A program made the translations under genes and the position numbers. Shown here piece by piece: positions 4,822 to 5,154 of a stretch of DNA of 5,154 bases (position 1 is the stretch's first letter; each line of letters begins with the position of its first letter). Source of the DNA: Sphaerochaeta sp. GTDB taxonomy: Bacteria; Spirochaetota; Spirochaetia; Sphaerochaetales; Sphaerochaetaceae. The DNA is taken from NCBI GenBank assembly GCA_003446545.1, contig DMAO01000153.1:3271-8424 (forward strand). Reading direction: 5' to 3'. Below the pieces are notes generated by a model that had not been told where the DNA came from, did no database searches, and saw only the letters and a program-made list of their open reading frames with translations.

Positions 4822-5076
4822 TTATCCTGCAAGCAGTCTCAGCCCTTCTTTCAATATATTACGGATTGCATTCAAGTCCCGGTCATGGACTTCCCCGCAG
4901 ATACGACATGTCAACACCTGATCCCTTAGTTCCAGATTCCGGTTGATTGCTCCACAAGAACTACAGAGTTTGCTGGAAGGGAAGAAGCGATGAAAGGTAT
5001 CAATACCCCAGGGCAAGCCCTGGAATCTCACCTTGCTTTCCCCTCGCTCGGTAATGGACCCATGGTAATGCTTTTG
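4822..5076 (-). pseudogene. tnpB: 3' remnant of tnpB (IS200/IS605 OrfB, RNA-guided nuclease)
   Basis: The open frame runs from just after an in-frame TAG (5079-5077) to the TAA at 4824-4822. A GTG at 5031 with AGGGG 8 nt upstream could start a 69-residue peptide. From that GTG the peptide has RFFPSSK (15-21), CSSCG (23-27) and CRICG (42-46) forming the four-cysteine zinc ribbon, then HDRDLNA (49-55) carrying the third RuvC aspartate, and a typical [12 protein letters not shown] tail. TnpB proteins are usually about 350-450 residues, so the guide-binding part and the first two RuvC motifs are missing. The segment just before RFFPSSK also looks about two residues short and carries H where D is usual. 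It cannot be an active nuclease. Whether the short zinc-ribbon peptide is made is unknown. Confidence 0.8.
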
Positions 5077-5100
5077 CTACTCTCGCTTCGTTGGGGAATG

Positions 5101-5154
5101 AATACTTCTATCATATTTTCATAAATAGTGTTTAATTTGTTCTGCAGAATGGAT
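5101..5154. other. AT-rich tail of the window without a gene
   Basis: This stretch drops sharply in G+C compared with the IS remnant before it and shows no reading frame or convincing promoter. It probably lies outside the IS remnant and leads into the next gene beyond the window. Confidence 0.4.

Larger units (their letters stand above)
4707..4890 (-). ncRNA. candidate omega RNA (reRNA) scaffold at the IS right end
   Basis: In active TnpB systems the guide RNA is transcribed through the 3' end of tnpB into the right end, and its guide is the host DNA just outside. Here the stretch from the tnpB tail to the right end contains three successive hairpins (4813-4794, 4774-4760, 4736-4717), with about 110 nt of non-coding DNA after the tnpB stop codon. 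A guide would start at about 4706 and copy the complement of the DUF2804 3' end. No promoter is identified and the partner TnpB is truncated, so this may be a fossil. The upstream limit is arbitrary. Confidence 0.4.
4707..5100 (-). mobile_element. degraded IS200/IS605-family element (right-end part)
   Basis: The right end is recognisable: on the minus strand the tnpB tail is followed by GAATCCCACGACTTTAG and TGTGGGGGTATGTCAA, which closely resembles the common IS605-family right end with its CCCACGAC-TTTA-GTCGTGGG hairpin and terminal TCAA. Inside lie three hairpins and the last part of tnpB. No tnpA and no N-terminal tnpB are present up to the window end. I set the left limit near 5100, where GC-rich sequence gives way to AT-rich DNA; it is a guess. 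No target duplication is expected, because Y1 transposases of this family make none. Confidence 0.72.

Noticed and set aside
4643..4929. Plus-strand open frames across the IS remnant
   Set aside because: They lie opposite the tnpB tail and the structured right end, lack RBS and domain similarity, and are shadows.
5140..5149. TTCTGCAGAA palindrome
   Set aside because: A 10-bp palindrome at the window edge with no adjacent promoter or gene; no support for an operator.
1..5154. CRISPR array, toxin-antitoxin pair or defence system
   Set aside because: No regularly spaced direct repeats and no pair of small overlapping genes. The only defence-related family present is the TnpB remnant.

Overview
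The window looks like chromosomal DNA from a spirochaete-like, double-membraned bacterium of medium G+C. Sphaerochaeta or a close relative is my best guess. That guess rests on overall gene content: a membrane-anchored SurA/PpiD-type protein with a charged cytosolic tail, a Dcr2-like phosphoesterase and a DUF2804 gene. It is an inference, not a database result. Promoters are ordinary sigma70-type and several intrinsic terminators are visible.

Layout. Positions 1-188 are an AT-rich promoter and leader. They drive a tiny secreted helix-hairpin-helix protein of the ComEA type (189-440, +). Positions 441-634 hold no gene but contain two back-to-back hairpins. The first is a perfect 21-bp-arm hairpin (508-553), probably ending the comEA transcript. 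The second is a large two-tier hairpin with a T-run (557-628), ending the tRNA transcript that arrives from the other side. A tRNA-Pro(CGG) gene lies on the minus strand (635-710) with its own consensus-like promoter (733-761). That promoter diverges from an equally good promoter (804-832) for the large PpiD-like periplasmic folding factor (885-2459, +), which ends at a clear terminator (2481-2508).

A two-gene unit follows: a membrane-anchored calcineurin-like phosphoesterase (2576-3646, +) and, 23 nt later, a DUF2804 protein (3670-4710, +). The spacing suggests co-transcription, but nothing in the sequence names the shared substrate.

The end of the DUF2804 gene abuts a degraded IS200/IS605-family element on the minus strand (about 4707-5100). 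The remnant keeps the right-end hairpin, two more hairpins, and the last ~69 codons of tnpB with the zinc ribbon and the HDRD (RuvC-III) motif. No tnpA or upstream tnpB remains in the window. The right-end TCAA tetranucleotide overlaps the DUF2804 stop codon. The region between tnpB and the right end has the layout of an omega (re)RNA scaffold whose guide would be copied from the DUF2804 3' end. The last ~55 bases are AT-rich and carry no recognisable gene.

I did not find a convincing wholly new system. The most interesting items are the IS remnant fused to the DUF2804 stop codon with a possible orphan omega RNA, the tRNA-Pro with two adjacent acceptor-stem mispairs, and the parvulin-like domain that seems to have lost its usual histidines.
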